Counted from the first letter of the stretch, positions 1 through 10,739 are shown. The stretch is DNA of 64,000 bases from JBCDCE01 sp039182515 (GCA_039182515.1 JBCDCE010000009.1:1-64000), one strand, 5' to 3'. The notes: a model not told the origin generated them from the letters alone. Numbers and translations are program-made.

Positions 1-240
1 GCAGAAGTGTTAGGCCGGGCCTTGCGCTTTGGCGCCATGCTTTGGAACAAGCCGGACGAAGACTTTGGCCGCTTAAAATGGTCGCCCCGCAAAGACAAAG
101 TATCGCTATACCTTAGCCAAAAGGAGACGGCCCTTTACGGTGAAGTGGCCGAGGCGCGGTTTTTGTCTCTCGCGGACTCGCTGAATGCGACGCCGGAGGT
201 TAAGATCCTGCGTCCGCGCCGCGCGCAAGAGACATCTTAA
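1..240 (+). CDS. Ppx/GppA family phosphatase, C-terminal fragment
   Basis: The reading frame is open from the first base and ends in TAA at 238-240. Only the last 79 residues are inside the window. The segment (GRALRFGAMLW, then LYGEVAEARFLSLADSL) matches, from memory, the C-terminal part of Rhodobacteraceae Ppx/GppA proteins, which hydrolyse polyphosphate or the 5'-phosphate of pppGpp. The catalytic ASKHA-fold domain lies upstream of the window. Its stop codon overlaps the stop of the convergent gene at 237-623. The family call is fairly safe; exopolyphosphatase versus guanosine pentaphosphatase cannot be decided from this piece. Confidence 0.7.
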   Translation, partial: AEVLGRALRFGAMLWNKPDEDFGRLKWSPRKDKVSLYLSQKETALYGEVAEARFLSLADSLNATPEVKILRPRRAQETS

Positions 241-623
241 ATGTCAATTGGACCCGTTTCAGGCGGCTGAAATTCCGGTGCAGACGGCTTGCGGCGAATG
301 ATGATATCCCCGTTTGGCAATATCTCTGGCACGTCGTAATTGCGAATATCGTCAACGCGGTCTGCAAGGGCTCCCAGAGCGGGGCCCATGCCTTCGACCA
401 TTTCACGCAATGACGGCTCAAGACCCTCAACAAAGTCCTGAAGCCCCTCTTTCAAGGGATCCATTTCTTGCTTTAGGCCTTTGAAAAACATATCAAAAGC
501 CTCCTGCATCAAAGAAAACCCAGCTTCGGGCTGATTACCAGGAACGGATTTCGGAAGCGCATCTTCTCCCAGAGCCTGAAGCGGCAAGACCGAAAGGGCG
601 ACGAGTGGGATAAAGCGTGTCAT
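237..623 (-). CDS. Small secreted protein of unknown function
   Basis: This 128-residue protein begins with a classic signal peptide (MTRFIPLVALSVLPLQALG, probable cleavage near ALG|ED). The mature part is acidic and Met/Phe-rich with helical repeats (about residues 37-90: FDMFFKGLKQEMDPLKEGLQDFVEGLEPSLREMVEGM) and ends in a proline-rich tail. It resembles short periplasmic proteins of Rhodobacteraceae that databases sometimes label 'AAA+ family ATPase', but no Walker motif is present and that label should not be copied. The gene is convergent with the Ppx/GppA gene, with overlapping stop codons. The function is unknown. Confidence 0.7.
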   Translation of the reverse strand: MTRFIPLVALSVLPLQALGEDALPKSVPGNQPEAGFSLMQEAFDMFFKGLKQEMDPLKEGLQDFVEGLEPSLREMVEGMGPALGALADRVDDIRNYDVPEILPNGDIIIRRKPSAPEFQPPETGPIDI

Positions 624-654
624 GACTCCTATATAGGCAAAGTCACACCGTTTT

Positions 655-1716
655 TCAGGGGGAAAGCGGAATATCCAGCACCACTGGAAAGTGGTCAGAG
701 GCCGTCAAAAGCGCGTCACGCAGGCCTCTTTGGTCCCAACAGGCCTTGTCATCAAAAGGATGCAGAATGCGCCATTTTGGGCCGCGTGCACGGATTGAAG
801 AGCTGACCATAGCATAATCAAGCAAGGCCTGAAGATAGCGCTCTTCATGGCGCAGATAAAACCGCGCGGTGGTGGGCGCAGCACCAAGGCGCTGGCTCAA
901 AGCTTGGGCGGCATGGGGATCAAAAAGGGCGTTTTTGCCCTGCCCTAAAACGATCTCAACACCTGAGCGGCCAAAAAGTTCTTCGAATTGATCAAGCCCC
1001 GGCCCGTCGTTGAAATCGCCCATAACAATGAGATCGTCCGAGGCCATCTGTGACGCGTCATCGTTCAAAAGCGCATCGACCCTGCGGCGGATCCAAATGC
1101 ATTGCGCCAATTGCTTGCGCCGGTTGGCAATTTTGAGCCGTACGGCGTCGGTGTCGTCTTTTGCCCCATGAGGGGCTTTGGACTTGGCATGCACACCAAT
1201 GAGGTGCGTTGCAAACCCGTTTGGGCCCTCGAGCCACAGTTCTAACGGCGGCTTGGAAAACACCACCTCTTCGGGGGCGCTGTCCACGTCGAGGTCTATG
1301 GCGAAACTTTGATCAAAACGCGGGGCATTGGGACTTGATCCCGGCGCATGGCGCGGGGTGAGAACGTCCGGATCGTAAAGAAAAAGGATCTCTTGTTGGG
1401 TGTCGTTTTGAAACCCAATCACGGCCTCCCGCGCGCGCAGGCCCGCATGGGCTGCGAAGGTTTCCAGAGCCCGTCTTCCGTTGCGATTGCGCGAACTGTC
1501 AGGCGCTTCGATCACAACAATGCCATCAGCATCAAGCGCGTTGAAGACCTCTGTCAGGGCATCAAGTTGCATCGCACGGGTCACATCCCAACGTGCAGAC
1601 CAGCCGTTGTCGTGCAAGAGCGCCCCGTCGTCGTCAAAGAGCGCGTTGAACCATTCCACATTATAGGTGGCCAAGCGCAAAACTCCCGGATCGTTGAGAT
1701 CAGGCTGCGCGGTCAA
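655..1716 (-). CDS. Endonuclease/exonuclease/phosphatase family protein
   Basis: This is a 353-residue EEP-fold hydrolase. Visible family motifs are the N-terminal LATYNVEWFN strand, a metal-ligand Glu in VIEAPDS, the GDFND active-site loop, and SDHFPVVLD near the C terminus. Such enzymes cleave phosphodiester or phosphomonoester bonds using Mg2+. The substrate is not predictable here. I chose a TTG start at 1716 because a strong Shine-Dalgarno GGGAGGAG lies 7 bases upstream. An in-frame start at 1749 exists but would overlap the upstream gene by 50 bases and lacks such a site. The chosen start overlaps the TerB-DnaJ gene by 17 bases, suggesting coupled translation. Confidence 0.8.
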   Translation of the reverse strand: MTAQPDLNDPGVLRLATYNVEWFNALFDDDGALLHDNGWSARWDVTRAMQLDALTEVFNALDADGIVVIEAPDSSRNRNGRRALETFAAHAGLRAREAVIGFQNDTQQEILFLYDPDVLTPRHAPGSSPNAPRFDQSFAIDLDVDSAPEEVVFSKPPLELWLEGPNGFATHLIGVHAKSKAPHGAKDDTDAVRLKIANRRKQLAQCIWIRRRVDALLNDDASQMASDDLIVMGDFNDGPGLDQFEELFGRSGVEIVLGQGKNALFDPHAAQALSQRLGAAPTTARFYLRHEERYLQALLDYAMVSSSIRARGPKWRILHPFDDKACWDQRGLRDALLTASDHFPVVLDIPLSP

Positions 1717-2383
1717 GCGAGATCTCCTCCCAGGCTTGATTGATCGCAATCAGACGTTTTTCAGCGAGCTTGATGGCCTCTTCAGGCACGCCGCGCGCCA
1801 TCATCCGATCGGGATGGCTCTCGCGCACCAATTTGCGCCAGGCCGCACGGATCTCGTCAAGAGGGGTTTGGGCATCTACGCCTAACACGTCATAGGGGTC
1901 CCGCGCGGCATCTGATACAAACCGCGCGCGCAGAGCTTTAAAATCCGCGCTTGGCATCTCGAAGATTTCTGCCACGCGCTCCAAAAAGACGTTTTCATTT
2001 GGATGATATTGGCCGTCCGCCAAGGCAATGTGAAAAAGCCCGTCCAAAAGATCACACAGCGCTTCGCGGTCTTGGCCAAACATTCTTGAGATCTTGCGGG
2101 CATAGTCTTCGAATCCCGCAACGTCTTGGCGTGCGAGATTATAGACACGCGCGGCTTGCGCCTCGTCTTCGCTTGAGATGTGGAACACTTCCCGAAAGGC
2201 CGCCACTTCATCGCGCGTTACCGTGCCATCCGCCTTGGCGATCTTTGCGCCCAGAGCAATCACGGCAATGGTAAAAGCCACGGTTCGTTCGGGCGGCTGT
2301 CGCAAGGTTTCAAAAACGGCTGCCAACCCTTCGCCAGCGGCCAGGGCGGAGAGCGCATCTGCAATACGAGTCCAAATTGACAT
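1700..2383 (-). CDS. TerB-type DnaJ-domain protein (DjlA-like co-chaperone)
   Basis: This 227-residue protein has a tellurite-resistance TerB-like helical domain (about residues 35-150, with metal-binding-type acidic loops KADGTVTRDE and LADGQYHPNE). It is followed by a C-terminal J domain (about residues 162-225) carrying the diagnostic HPD motif at 190-192. J domains stimulate DnaK ATPase activity; DjlA proteins are usually membrane-attached, and here residues 1-45 are only moderately hydrophobic. The start is placed at the ATG giving MSIWTRIADAL rather than six codons upstream. It precedes the EEP hydrolase in a likely two-gene unit. Confidence 0.85.
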   Translation of the reverse strand: MSIWTRIADALSALAAGEGLAAVFETLRQPPERTVAFTIAVIALGAKIAKADGTVTRDEVAAFREVFHISSEDEAQAARVYNLARQDVAGFEDYARKISRMFGQDREALCDLLDGLFHIALADGQYHPNENVFLERVAEIFEMPSADFKALRARFVSDAARDPYDVLGVDAQTPLDEIRAAWRKLVRESHPDRMMARGVPEEAIKLAEKRLIAINQAWEEISLDRAA

Positions 2384-2491
2384 GTTAGCGGTATACCGCA
2401 ACTCATGCGGGATTGTCAGGTCACGATGTCATGCATTTTGATCAAAGCGCTGTGCAGGCAAAGAGACCCAGATGTATCGTTTAGGGACCTT

Positions 2492-3007
2492 TCAGAGTGT
2501 CTTTTGCATCAAGACAAGATCGATCTTGCGTCCCCACTTCTGCCCCACCTGCGGCAAACGCCCGACATGGGCCAAGCCCATACGCTCATGAAATGCGATG
2601 GCGCCGTGGTTTTCACCCGAGATGCCCGCGATTGAGGCAGTGATGCCATCCTCGGCGAGTTTTGCAAAAAGGACGTCTAACAAACGACGACCCAAACCCT
2701 GTCCTTGCGCTTTGGGATCGAGGTAAATGGAGTGCTCGACCGTTGCGCTGTAGCCAGGGCCGCCCCGAAATTCGCCACTGAGCGCGAAGCCCAAGAGAAC
2801 GCGCGTCTCTATAGCCCCCTGCAGTGCGCAGACCACCCGCCTGCCGGGGACCATGGTTTCGATAAGGGTTTCAATGGCTCCCACAGACTTAGCTTGGGTT
2901 GTGAAGGTATGGGTTGTCTCAGAAATGACCTGGTTCCAGAGAGTTTGGATCTGAGCCGCATCGCTTTTGAGTGCGGGGCGGATCTCTATCCCCTGCTCAG
3001 GCGTCAT
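2492..3007 (-). CDS. GNAT family N-acetyltransferase
   Basis: The 171-residue protein has the GNAT fold: an N-terminal IEIRPALKSDAAQI strand-helix, the acetyl-CoA pyrophosphate-binding loop QGQGLGRRLLDVL, and HERMGLAHVGRLPQVG near the C terminus. The overall pattern is of the phosphinothricin/methionine-sulfoximine acetyltransferase type, but the acceptor amine cannot be read from sequence. Its ATG overlaps the stop codon of the upstream VOC gene in an ATGA tetranucleotide, so the two are probably co-translated. Confidence 0.85.
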   Translation of the reverse strand: MTPEQGIEIRPALKSDAAQIQTLWNQVISETTHTFTTQAKSVGAIETLIETMVPGRRVVCALQGAIETRVLLGFALSGEFRGGPGYSATVEHSIYLDPKAQGQGLGRRLLDVLFAKLAEDGITASIAGISGENHGAIAFHERMGLAHVGRLPQVGQKWGRKIDLVLMQKTL

Positions 3008-3609
3008 AGTGTGACGGGCCCATTGGGGCCCTCTAATTCAACGTTTAACCCTGCCGAACCTTGAACAAATTGCACACGGTCGTCTGACAAAAGCGGGGCT
3101 AAAAGCGTTTGCATCTCAACGGCCTTTGGGTGACTCACAATCAGGGATTTCAGAGTAAACTGAGAAGCCGGCAATCCAAATTGAGCGGGCTCACAGTGCC
3201 ACTGCATCACCGCAGGGGCCAGATTATCAAACGGTAACATGCCGGTTTCAGGCACAGCCATGGACCAGCGCAGATCTCCTCGCGCGAGGGCAAGCGGCGC
3301 GCCAAAACCCGCGCCGAGGTGTTTTATATCTGCTTCAAGATCGTTACTCGCCAGAGCCCATTGTCCCAGTGCCGGGGGGCCTTCAAAAGCATCAAGCCCA
3401 TACCATCGCGCGCCTTCAGGCCCAGGCACATTAGGATCAATGGCGATCACCTCAAGATAAAGCTCCTCAAGCCGCAAAAGCCGATTGTGGGTGCCGAACC
3501 TCTGGTGTTCACCCCCGGGCTCAAGAGGCACGCCCAAGCGCGCTTCCGCCCATTCTGTGCCTTCTGCAAGCGTTTCCGCTTTGATGACCAAGTGGTCCAA
3601 GTGCAGCAT
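3004..3609 (-). CDS. Glyoxalase-like (VOC superfamily) protein
   Basis: This 201-residue protein starts MLHLDHLVIKAETL, the typical first strand of a vicinal-oxygen-chelate domain. It contains LGVPLEPGGEHQRFGTHNRLLRL and YLEVIAID, as in the Glyoxalase_3 group. It lies 37 bases downstream of the methylmalonyl-CoA mutase gene on the same strand, which invites the idea of a methylmalonyl-CoA epimerase. However, the length and internal pattern fit the Glyoxalase_3 type better than the roughly 135-residue epimerases. The substrate is unknown. It is translationally coupled to the downstream GNAT gene. Confidence 0.75.
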   Translation of the reverse strand: MLHLDHLVIKAETLAEGTEWAEARLGVPLEPGGEHQRFGTHNRLLRLEELYLEVIAIDPNVPGPEGARWYGLDAFEGPPALGQWALASNDLEADIKHLGAGFGAPLALARGDLRWSMAVPETGMLPFDNLAPAVMQWHCEPAQFGLPASQFTLKSLIVSHPKAVEMQTLLAPLLSDDRVQFVQGSAGLNVELEGPNGPVTL

Positions 3610-3622
3610 CTCTCAGGCCCTT

Positions 3623-3645
3623 TTGAGTATTTTTACCAGGAAAAG
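3623..3645 (-). repeat. Dispersed intergenic motif, copy 1
   Basis: Read on the minus strand this is TTCCTGGTAAAAATACTC, placed between the mutase stop and the VOC start. Near-identical copies occur at 16661-16682 and 50479-50498, each just after a stop codon in the direction of transcription. It is not a simple hairpin. Its role is unknown. Confidence 0.55.
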
Positions 3646-3646
3646 A

Positions 3647-5785
<2,139 letters not shown>

Positions 5786-5899
5786 GGTCACATCCTTTCG
5801 GGTACAAATGGTTGCGCAAAGCGCCTTGCGCGACGGCTGTCAAAGAAATTAACGCGCCCCCCCTTAGCTTTTTGCCAAGTGAGGGTTATCTGTTGGGGT

Positions 5900-6361
5900 A
5901 TGAAGCTTTTTTCCGCCTTAGCGCTCGCCGCTTTCACCTCTTCCGCCGCAGCGGACACGGTTCTGACCAGCTTTGAAGCTTGGATAGAGGAGCCGACGCG
6001 CTTGTTCTCATCCCAAGACATCGCCTTGGACGATTTTAAGTGGGAAGCCCGGCCCGTGATTGTCTTTGCAGACAGCGAAAACGATCCTGCGTTCCGCGAG
6101 CAAATGGACCTCTTGGCCCTACGCGCAGAGGAATTGGCGGAGCGCGATGTGGTGATGATCACCGACACAGATCCCGGAACCCTTTCACCCTTGCGCGAAA
6201 AACTGCGCCCGCGAGGCTTCATGCTTGTGCTCATCGGCAAGGATGGTGGCGTGAAACTCAGAAAGCCATTCCCTTGGGACGTCCGCGAGCTTTCGCGCTC
6301 CATCGACAAAATGCCGATGCGACAGCAAGAGATCCGTGATCGGAGATTGCGCGGCGAATAG
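5900..6361 (+). CDS. DUF4174 secreted protein
   Basis: This 153-residue protein begins with a signal peptide (MKLFSALALAAFTSSAAA). A thioredoxin-like DUF4174 domain follows: FKWEARPVIVFADSENDPAFREQMDLL, VVMITDTD, and LIGKDGGVKLRKPFPWDVRELSRSIDKMPMRQQEI near the C terminus. This closing signature is typical of the family. No CxxC pair is present, so a redox role is doubtful. The frame is open far upstream, but the ATG at 5900 is the first start that gives an export signal. Its TAG abuts the stop of the convergent membrane-protein gene. The cellular role is unknown. Confidence 0.85.
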   Translation: MKLFSALALAAFTSSAAADTVLTSFEAWIEEPTRLFSSQDIALDDFKWEARPVIVFADSENDPAFREQMDLLALRAEELAERDVVMITDTDPGTLSPLREKLRPRGFMLVLIGKDGGVKLRKPFPWDVRELSRSIDKMPMRQQEIRDRRLRGE

Positions 6362-7867
6362 TTACGCATTTTGGCAGGTCTCCGCACCTGGATCCCAATA
6401 TGCGTTTTCCGGCAAGCCCTCAGCAAAGCCCGCAAACTTCTGCGACAACTCTTCAACATAAGCGGGATCCGTTGCGTAAAAGGCGGTGTTGTAGCTGCCT
6501 AGGAACGAGATTGAATTGAGCAAACGCAAGCAGCCAAAACGCACCCAGGTCTCGCCCACGTTTTCGCCCAGCCAATCATCGTAAATCATCGCCAAACGCA
6601 CATCGCGCGCCTCAGCCAGAGGCACAATCCAAGGCCCTTCCGCCTCCGAAAGCCGCAACTCCAACGCCTCTGAATTGGCCAAACCCCAAAGATCCAAGAC
6701 GTAGTTTGCGTTCTGCCACGCGATCTTGCCGATATCATTGACCGCCACAGGCTCTTTCACATGCTCTTTGACAAACTCCGCCATCACCGATTGTTGGCGG
6801 GATATGCCGTAGCTGGCGGCAGGGTAATCATAGGCTTGCGAGCCGTAATAAACGCCCGTCAGCAGGATGCCTGCTAAGGTTAACCCGGGGGCCTGGCTTA
6901 AAGCCACCACGCCACCAAAGGTCAGCACAAGCGCATAGACCTCGTAGCGATCGAGCCAGCCGATCTGGCCCACCAGCAAATGTGCAAGGCCTGCCAGAAA
7001 GACTGCCAAGGCCATGAGCCGCGCCTTTCCACGCGTCATCGACAGCGCCACAAGCGCCAGCGCTGTACCCAAAAGCAAAGCGCGCCCGCCCCATTTGGCC
7101 GTGTTGATGGCCATGCCATTCAGCAGGTTTTGCGGGAAAGGCGCTGAGCCACCTGCTCCATCCCCTAGCTTGGCCATGACCGAATTTGGCAAAGGACCAA
7201 CGTCAAATGCGCTCAAAACGGCGACAAAACTCACAACGGGCAGAAGCGCTGCAGCCCCCAAGGCAAAGCCCGCGGCCCAACGTCCCGAGAGCGCCACAAC
7301 GCCACCCGCAGCCAAAGCAAAGGCCAGCCCCTCAAGGCGCAAAGCCGGCGATAGGATTACGCCAAGCCAGAGCATCCAGGTGAGCACATCTTCGGCCACG
7401 AAGTCTTGTAGCCCGCGCAAGATGAGCAAGGTCGCCACCACATGGGCTGTGTGCTCCATGCTCACAAAAGCCACGCCTGCAAAGTTGAGCGCGAGTGGGC
7501 CTGCCACGGCGATTGCCAGCTTGAGCCAAGGGGGCGCCGCACTGCGCAGCACCAAGCTGCCCCAAAGCCAAGCGGCAACAACCAGCGCCATAAGGTTCAC
7601 AATAAGAGGCACATAGGAGGCAAAGCTCATGCCAACAAAAGGCACCAAGAGCAGAGGGTAAAACGGAGACGAGGCCGCAGAGGCATACTCGCCAGGATTC
7701 ACCCCATAGCCTCCCGCCGCAATCTGTTCCGCCATGGCGAGATGAATATAGACGTCATCCAGCGGGTACTCGAACCCACCCACGCGCGCATAGGTCACGG
7801 CCTGCAACAGCCCGAAGGCCAGCAGGACAGGCAAAAGTGCCGCCCATCGCAGTGCGCGACCCTCCAT
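6362..7867 (-). CDS. Polytopic membrane protein, GT-C-like
   Basis: This 501-residue protein has about ten hydrophobic segments in the first 360 residues and a soluble C-terminal part of roughly 130 residues. The segment after the first membrane helix (YPLDDVYIHLAMAEQIA, then GVNPGEYASAASSPFYPLLL) has the acidic DD pair and layout of lipid-linked-sugar glycosyltransferases of the GT-C fold. I infer a transferase-like enzyme but cannot name donor or acceptor. It starts 3 bases after the pccA stop codon, so it is probably the last gene of that transcript. Confidence 0.7.
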   Translation of the reverse strand: MEGRALRWAALLPVLLAFGLLQAVTYARVGGFEYPLDDVYIHLAMAEQIAAGGYGVNPGEYASAASSPFYPLLLVPFVGMSFASYVPLIVNLMALVVAAWLWGSLVLRSAAPPWLKLAIAVAGPLALNFAGVAFVSMEHTAHVVATLLILRGLQDFVAEDVLTWMLWLGVILSPALRLEGLAFALAAGGVVALSGRWAAGFALGAAALLPVVSFVAVLSAFDVGPLPNSVMAKLGDGAGGSAPFPQNLLNGMAINTAKWGGRALLLGTALALVALSMTRGKARLMALAVFLAGLAHLLVGQIGWLDRYEVYALVLTFGGVVALSQAPGLTLAGILLTGVYYGSQAYDYPAASYGISRQQSVMAEFVKEHVKEPVAVNDIGKIAWQNANYVLDLWGLANSEALELRLSEAEGPWIVPLAEARDVRLAMIYDDWLGENVGETWVRFGCLRLLNSISFLGSYNTAFYATDPAYVEELSQKFAGFAEGLPENAYWDPGAETCQNA

Positions 7868-7870
7868 ATG

Positions 7871-9892
7871 CTATTCGAATTCCATGATGATCTCATCAAC
7901 CGCCAAGCTGTCGCCCGCGCCTGCGTTGATCTTTTTGACCACCCCGGTCTTTTCGGCTCGCAGGATGTTTTCCATCTTCATGGCTTCCACGGTGCAGAGC
8001 GCTTGGCCTTCTTGCACTTCATCGCCTTCCGCCACATCAAGCTTCACCACAAGGCCCGGCATCGGGCAAAGAAGCAGCTTGGATGTGTCAGGCGCGATCT
8101 TTTCAGGCATCAACGGCGCTAAGGCCGCTTGGCGCGGTGACAGCACCTTTACCGCCAAATCAGCCCCCCGCCACCGCATGCGGAATCCGGAGGTGATTTT
8201 GTCGATCTTCACTTTCAAAAGTGCGCCGTTCACGGTGAGCTCTGCAAGCTTGTCACCTGGGGTCCAGGCACTTTCCACGCGCATTGAAACGCCATCTTCA
8301 AAAGCCACGCTGGCGCCACCAGCATCTGCCGAGACGACCACAGGCAGGCTCATACCGCCCAGCACCACAGTCCAATCGTCGCCCACCTTGCGCTCGTGAT
8401 TGTCCATCCGGCCAGACACCCGCGTGCGCCGAATTTCAGCAACGCGGTACATCGCGGCTGCGGAGGCCGCAAGCTTCCGAAGATCGCCCTCTTCTAGCGC
8501 AACCCCTTCAAATCCTTCGGGATATTCCTCTTCGATAAAGGCGGTTGTGATGTTGCCGGAGACAAATTTCGGATGATCCATAACAGCGGCCACAAAGGGC
8601 AAGTTATGGCCAATGCCTTCAACCTCAAAGCCATCGAGCGCCACGCGCATCTCTTCAATGGCCTCCGCGCGGTCTTTGCCCCAAGTGCAGAGCTTGGCGA
8701 TCATCGGATCGTAATACATTGAGATCTCACCGCCCTCATAAACGCCCGTGTCATTGCGAACGACCGGGCTTGAGGGCACGTCACCTGGCGCGTAGCCTTC
8801 GGTCTCCGCTGGCGGGCGGTAACGCGTCAGACGGCCAATCGAGGGCAAGAAATTCCGGTAGGGATCTTCGGCATAAAGCCGGCTTTCCATCGCCCAGCCG
8901 TTGAGCTTAACGTCACTTTGCGCAATCGAGAGCTTTTCGCCATTTGCAACGCGGATCATTTGCTCAACGAGGTCCACGCCCGTGATCAATTCGGTCACAG
9001 GGTGTTCCACCTGAAGCCGCGTGTTCATCTCGAGGAAATAGAAGTTGCGCGCGCCGTCGACGATGAATTCGACCGTGCCCGCGCTTGTGTAGCCAACCGC
9101 TTTGGCCAGGGCACAAGACTGCTCTCCCATCGCCTTTCGGGTTGCCTCATCCAGAAACGGGCTCGGCGCTTCTTCAATGACCTTCTGGTTCCGACGCTGA
9201 ATCGAACACTCGCGCTCGCCCAGATAGATGCAATTGCCATGCCCATCCGCCAAAACCTGGATCTCGATGTGGCGCGGTTGCGTGACAAACTTCTCGATGA
9301 AGATCCGATCGTCGCCAAAACTGTTGGCCGCTTCGTTCTTGGAAGATTGGAAGCCTTCACGCGCCTCTTGATCATTCCATGCAATCCGCATGCCCTTGCC
9401 GCCGCCGCCCGCAGAGGCTTTGATCATCACAGGGTAACCAATCTCGCCCGAGATCTTCACGGCCTCTTCGGCGTCCACAATGAGCCCCATGTAGCCCGGC
9501 ACCGTAGAGACCTTGGCGTCCTGCGCAATCTTCTTTGAGGTGATCTTGTCACCCATCTTCTCAATGGCGCCAGCAGGTGGGCCGATAAAGGCCACACCTT
9601 CTTTCTCAAGAGCTTCGGCAAAGAGCTTGTTTTCACTCAAGAACCCATAGCCAGGATGCACCGCTTCTGCGCCGGTTTGGCGAATGGCGTCCAGGATCTT
9701 GTCGATCACAATGTAGGACTGGTTCGCAGGGGGCGGACCGATGTGCACGGCTTCATCCGCCATCTTCACATGCAAGGCGCCCGCATCTGCATCTGAGTAA
9801 ACCGCCACAGTGGCGATGCCCATTTTCTTGGCGGTTTTGATCACACGGCAAGCAATCTCGCCCCGGTTTGCGATCAGGATCTTTTTGAACAT
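7871..9892 (-). CDS. pccA: Propionyl-CoA carboxylase, biotin-containing alpha subunit
   Basis: This 673-residue protein combines biotin carboxylase and biotin carrier functions. It uses ATP and bicarbonate to carboxylate biotin, which then serves the beta subunit to make methylmalonyl-CoA. Visible parts are the biotin carboxylase N-domain (KILIANRGEIACRVIKTAKKMG), the glycine-rich ATP-grasp loop (SAGGGGKGMRIAW), EMNTRLQVEHPVTE, a central BT-interaction region, and the C-terminal carrier domain with EAMKM, where Lys639 is the biotinylation site. A 295-base gap containing a strong stem-loop separates it from the small genes upstream. pccB is about 2.3 kb upstream on the same strand. Confidence 0.96.
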   Translation of the reverse strand: MFKKILIANRGEIACRVIKTAKKMGIATVAVYSDADAGALHVKMADEAVHIGPPPANQSYIVIDKILDAIRQTGAEAVHPGYGFLSENKLFAEALEKEGVAFIGPPAGAIEKMGDKITSKKIAQDAKVSTVPGYMGLIVDAEEAVKISGEIGYPVMIKASAGGGGKGMRIAWNDQEAREGFQSSKNEAANSFGDDRIFIEKFVTQPRHIEIQVLADGHGNCIYLGERECSIQRRNQKVIEEAPSPFLDEATRKAMGEQSCALAKAVGYTSAGTVEFIVDGARNFYFLEMNTRLQVEHPVTELITGVDLVEQMIRVANGEKLSIAQSDVKLNGWAMESRLYAEDPYRNFLPSIGRLTRYRPPAETEGYAPGDVPSSPVVRNDTGVYEGGEISMYYDPMIAKLCTWGKDRAEAIEEMRVALDGFEVEGIGHNLPFVAAVMDHPKFVSGNITTAFIEEEYPEGFEGVALEEGDLRKLAASAAAMYRVAEIRRTRVSGRMDNHERKVGDDWTVVLGGMSLPVVVSADAGGASVAFEDGVSMRVESAWTPGDKLAELTVNGALLKVKIDKITSGFRMRWRGADLAVKVLSPRQAALAPLMPEKIAPDTSKLLLCPMPGLVVKLDVAEGDEVQEGQALCTVEAMKMENILRAEKTGVVKKINAGAGDSLAVDEIIMEFE

Positions 9893-9964
9893 GCCCAGTC
9901 CTTTGCTGAAAGTCCCCGCGCGAAGATTTCCCTCAGCCCGATGGCCCAGAGATCAGCGCGCACG

Positions 9965-9992
9965 CAGTCTTTGCGCCGAAACGCAAAGACTG
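9965..9992. other. Perfect 11-bp stem-loop in the pccA leader
   Basis: Arms CAGTCTTTGCG (9965-9975) and CGCAAAGACTG (9982-9992) are exact inverted repeats around a six-base loop. On the minus strand no T-run follows, so it does not look like an intrinsic terminator for upstream transcription. It lies about 73 bases upstream of the pccA start, where it could be an mRNA leader structure or an operator. The rest of the 295-base gap shows nothing else clear. Confidence 0.6.
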
Positions 9993-10187
9993 GTGTGTGT
10001 GGGGGGTGGGAAGTCGAAACTTTGGTTGTTGGTCCACTGCCTTCCCAGCAGCGCAACCCTGAATTGAACATCAGATGATTCTCGCCGGAAGCCAACGCGC
10101 GCAACGCATTCGGCCCCAAGTGGGCTAAAATTTGCCGAAAAACACGCGTTTTTCTGCGTGAGACCCGTGATTTATCGAATTCGTGGA

Positions 10188-10547
10188 TCAATGCTCCACC
10201 TCATTATCCAGCGCATTCGGGAAAGAGATGGCGATCTTGGTCAGATCAAGCTGCAGCAGCGCATCATAATCCGTAGGATCAAAGGGATCCTGAGCTGGCA
10301 AAACTTCGCGGCCAAAGAGCCAGCTCAAGCGCCCAGCATCCAAGTTTCCACGCTCAAAGGGCGCGTCCCCAAATTGCGCAACCAAAGCGGCCGCAAAGGC
10401 CGCGTCCGCGCGTTTGTCTGCCGGTCTGCGGTCCGAAAACCGCTCGCGAGCAACAATTGGCGTGGCCCCTTTAGGATTGGCCCGCCGGATCACAAACTGA
10501 AAATCAGTGCCTTGAAGGCGCCCAGGAAATCCGCGGTGTTTGATCAT
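10188..10547 (-). CDS. Conserved hypothetical protein in pcc locus
   Basis: This 119-residue soluble protein starts MIKHRGFPGRLQGTDFQFVIRR and ends in an acidic ALDNEVEH tail. An AGGAGGG Shine-Dalgarno lies upstream of the ATG. Codon use matches the neighbours. I recognise no domain. Its position between pccB and pccA suggests it is transcribed with the carboxylase genes, but nothing in the sequence assigns a job. Confidence 0.65.
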   Translation of the reverse strand: MIKHRGFPGRLQGTDFQFVIRRANPKGATPIVARERFSDRRPADKRADAAFAAALVAQFGDAPFERGNLDAGRLSWLFGREVLPAQDPFDPTDYDALLQLDLTKIAISFPNALDNEVEH

Positions 10548-10589
10548 GCGCGGCCCTCCTGAGAGCCCCGCAAGCGATCAATCGTACGA

Positions 10590-10739
10590 CTACTTAGCCT
10601 TGCCGTTGAATACCGGTTCAACTGTGAGCGGTGCGGGATCGATGATGACGAACTCTTCGAGCTCGGTGTTGTCTGGCGCTGCGCACGCCCCAACAAATGC
10701 GAGCGCAATGGCCGCGCAAACCTTGGCGAATGTGGACAT
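10590..10739 (-). CDS. 49-residue predicted lipoprotein
   Basis: The small frame starts with ATG at 10739, preceded by AGGAG seven bases upstream, and ends with TAG at 10590-10592. The product begins MSTFAKVCAAIALAFVGAC, a lipoprotein signal with a lipobox-like FVGAC (Cys19). An acidic short mature part (about 31 residues, EELFxxDPAPLTVEP-like) follows. Small lipoproteins of this size occur between pccB and pccA in Rhodobacteraceae, as far as I recall. The function is unknown; it precedes the 119-residue hypothetical by 42 bases. Confidence 0.7.
   Translation of the reverse strand: MSTFAKVCAAIALAFVGACAAPDNTELEEFVIIDPAPLTVEPVFNGKAK

Noticed and set aside
237..623. AAA+ ATPase label for the small secreted protein
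   Set aside because: No P-loop or Walker B exists and the protein is 128 residues with a signal peptide.
3004..3609. Annotation of the VOC gene as methylmalonyl-CoA epimerase
   Set aside because: It is about 65 residues longer than the usual enzyme and fits the Glyoxalase_3 pattern; only its position suggested the idea.
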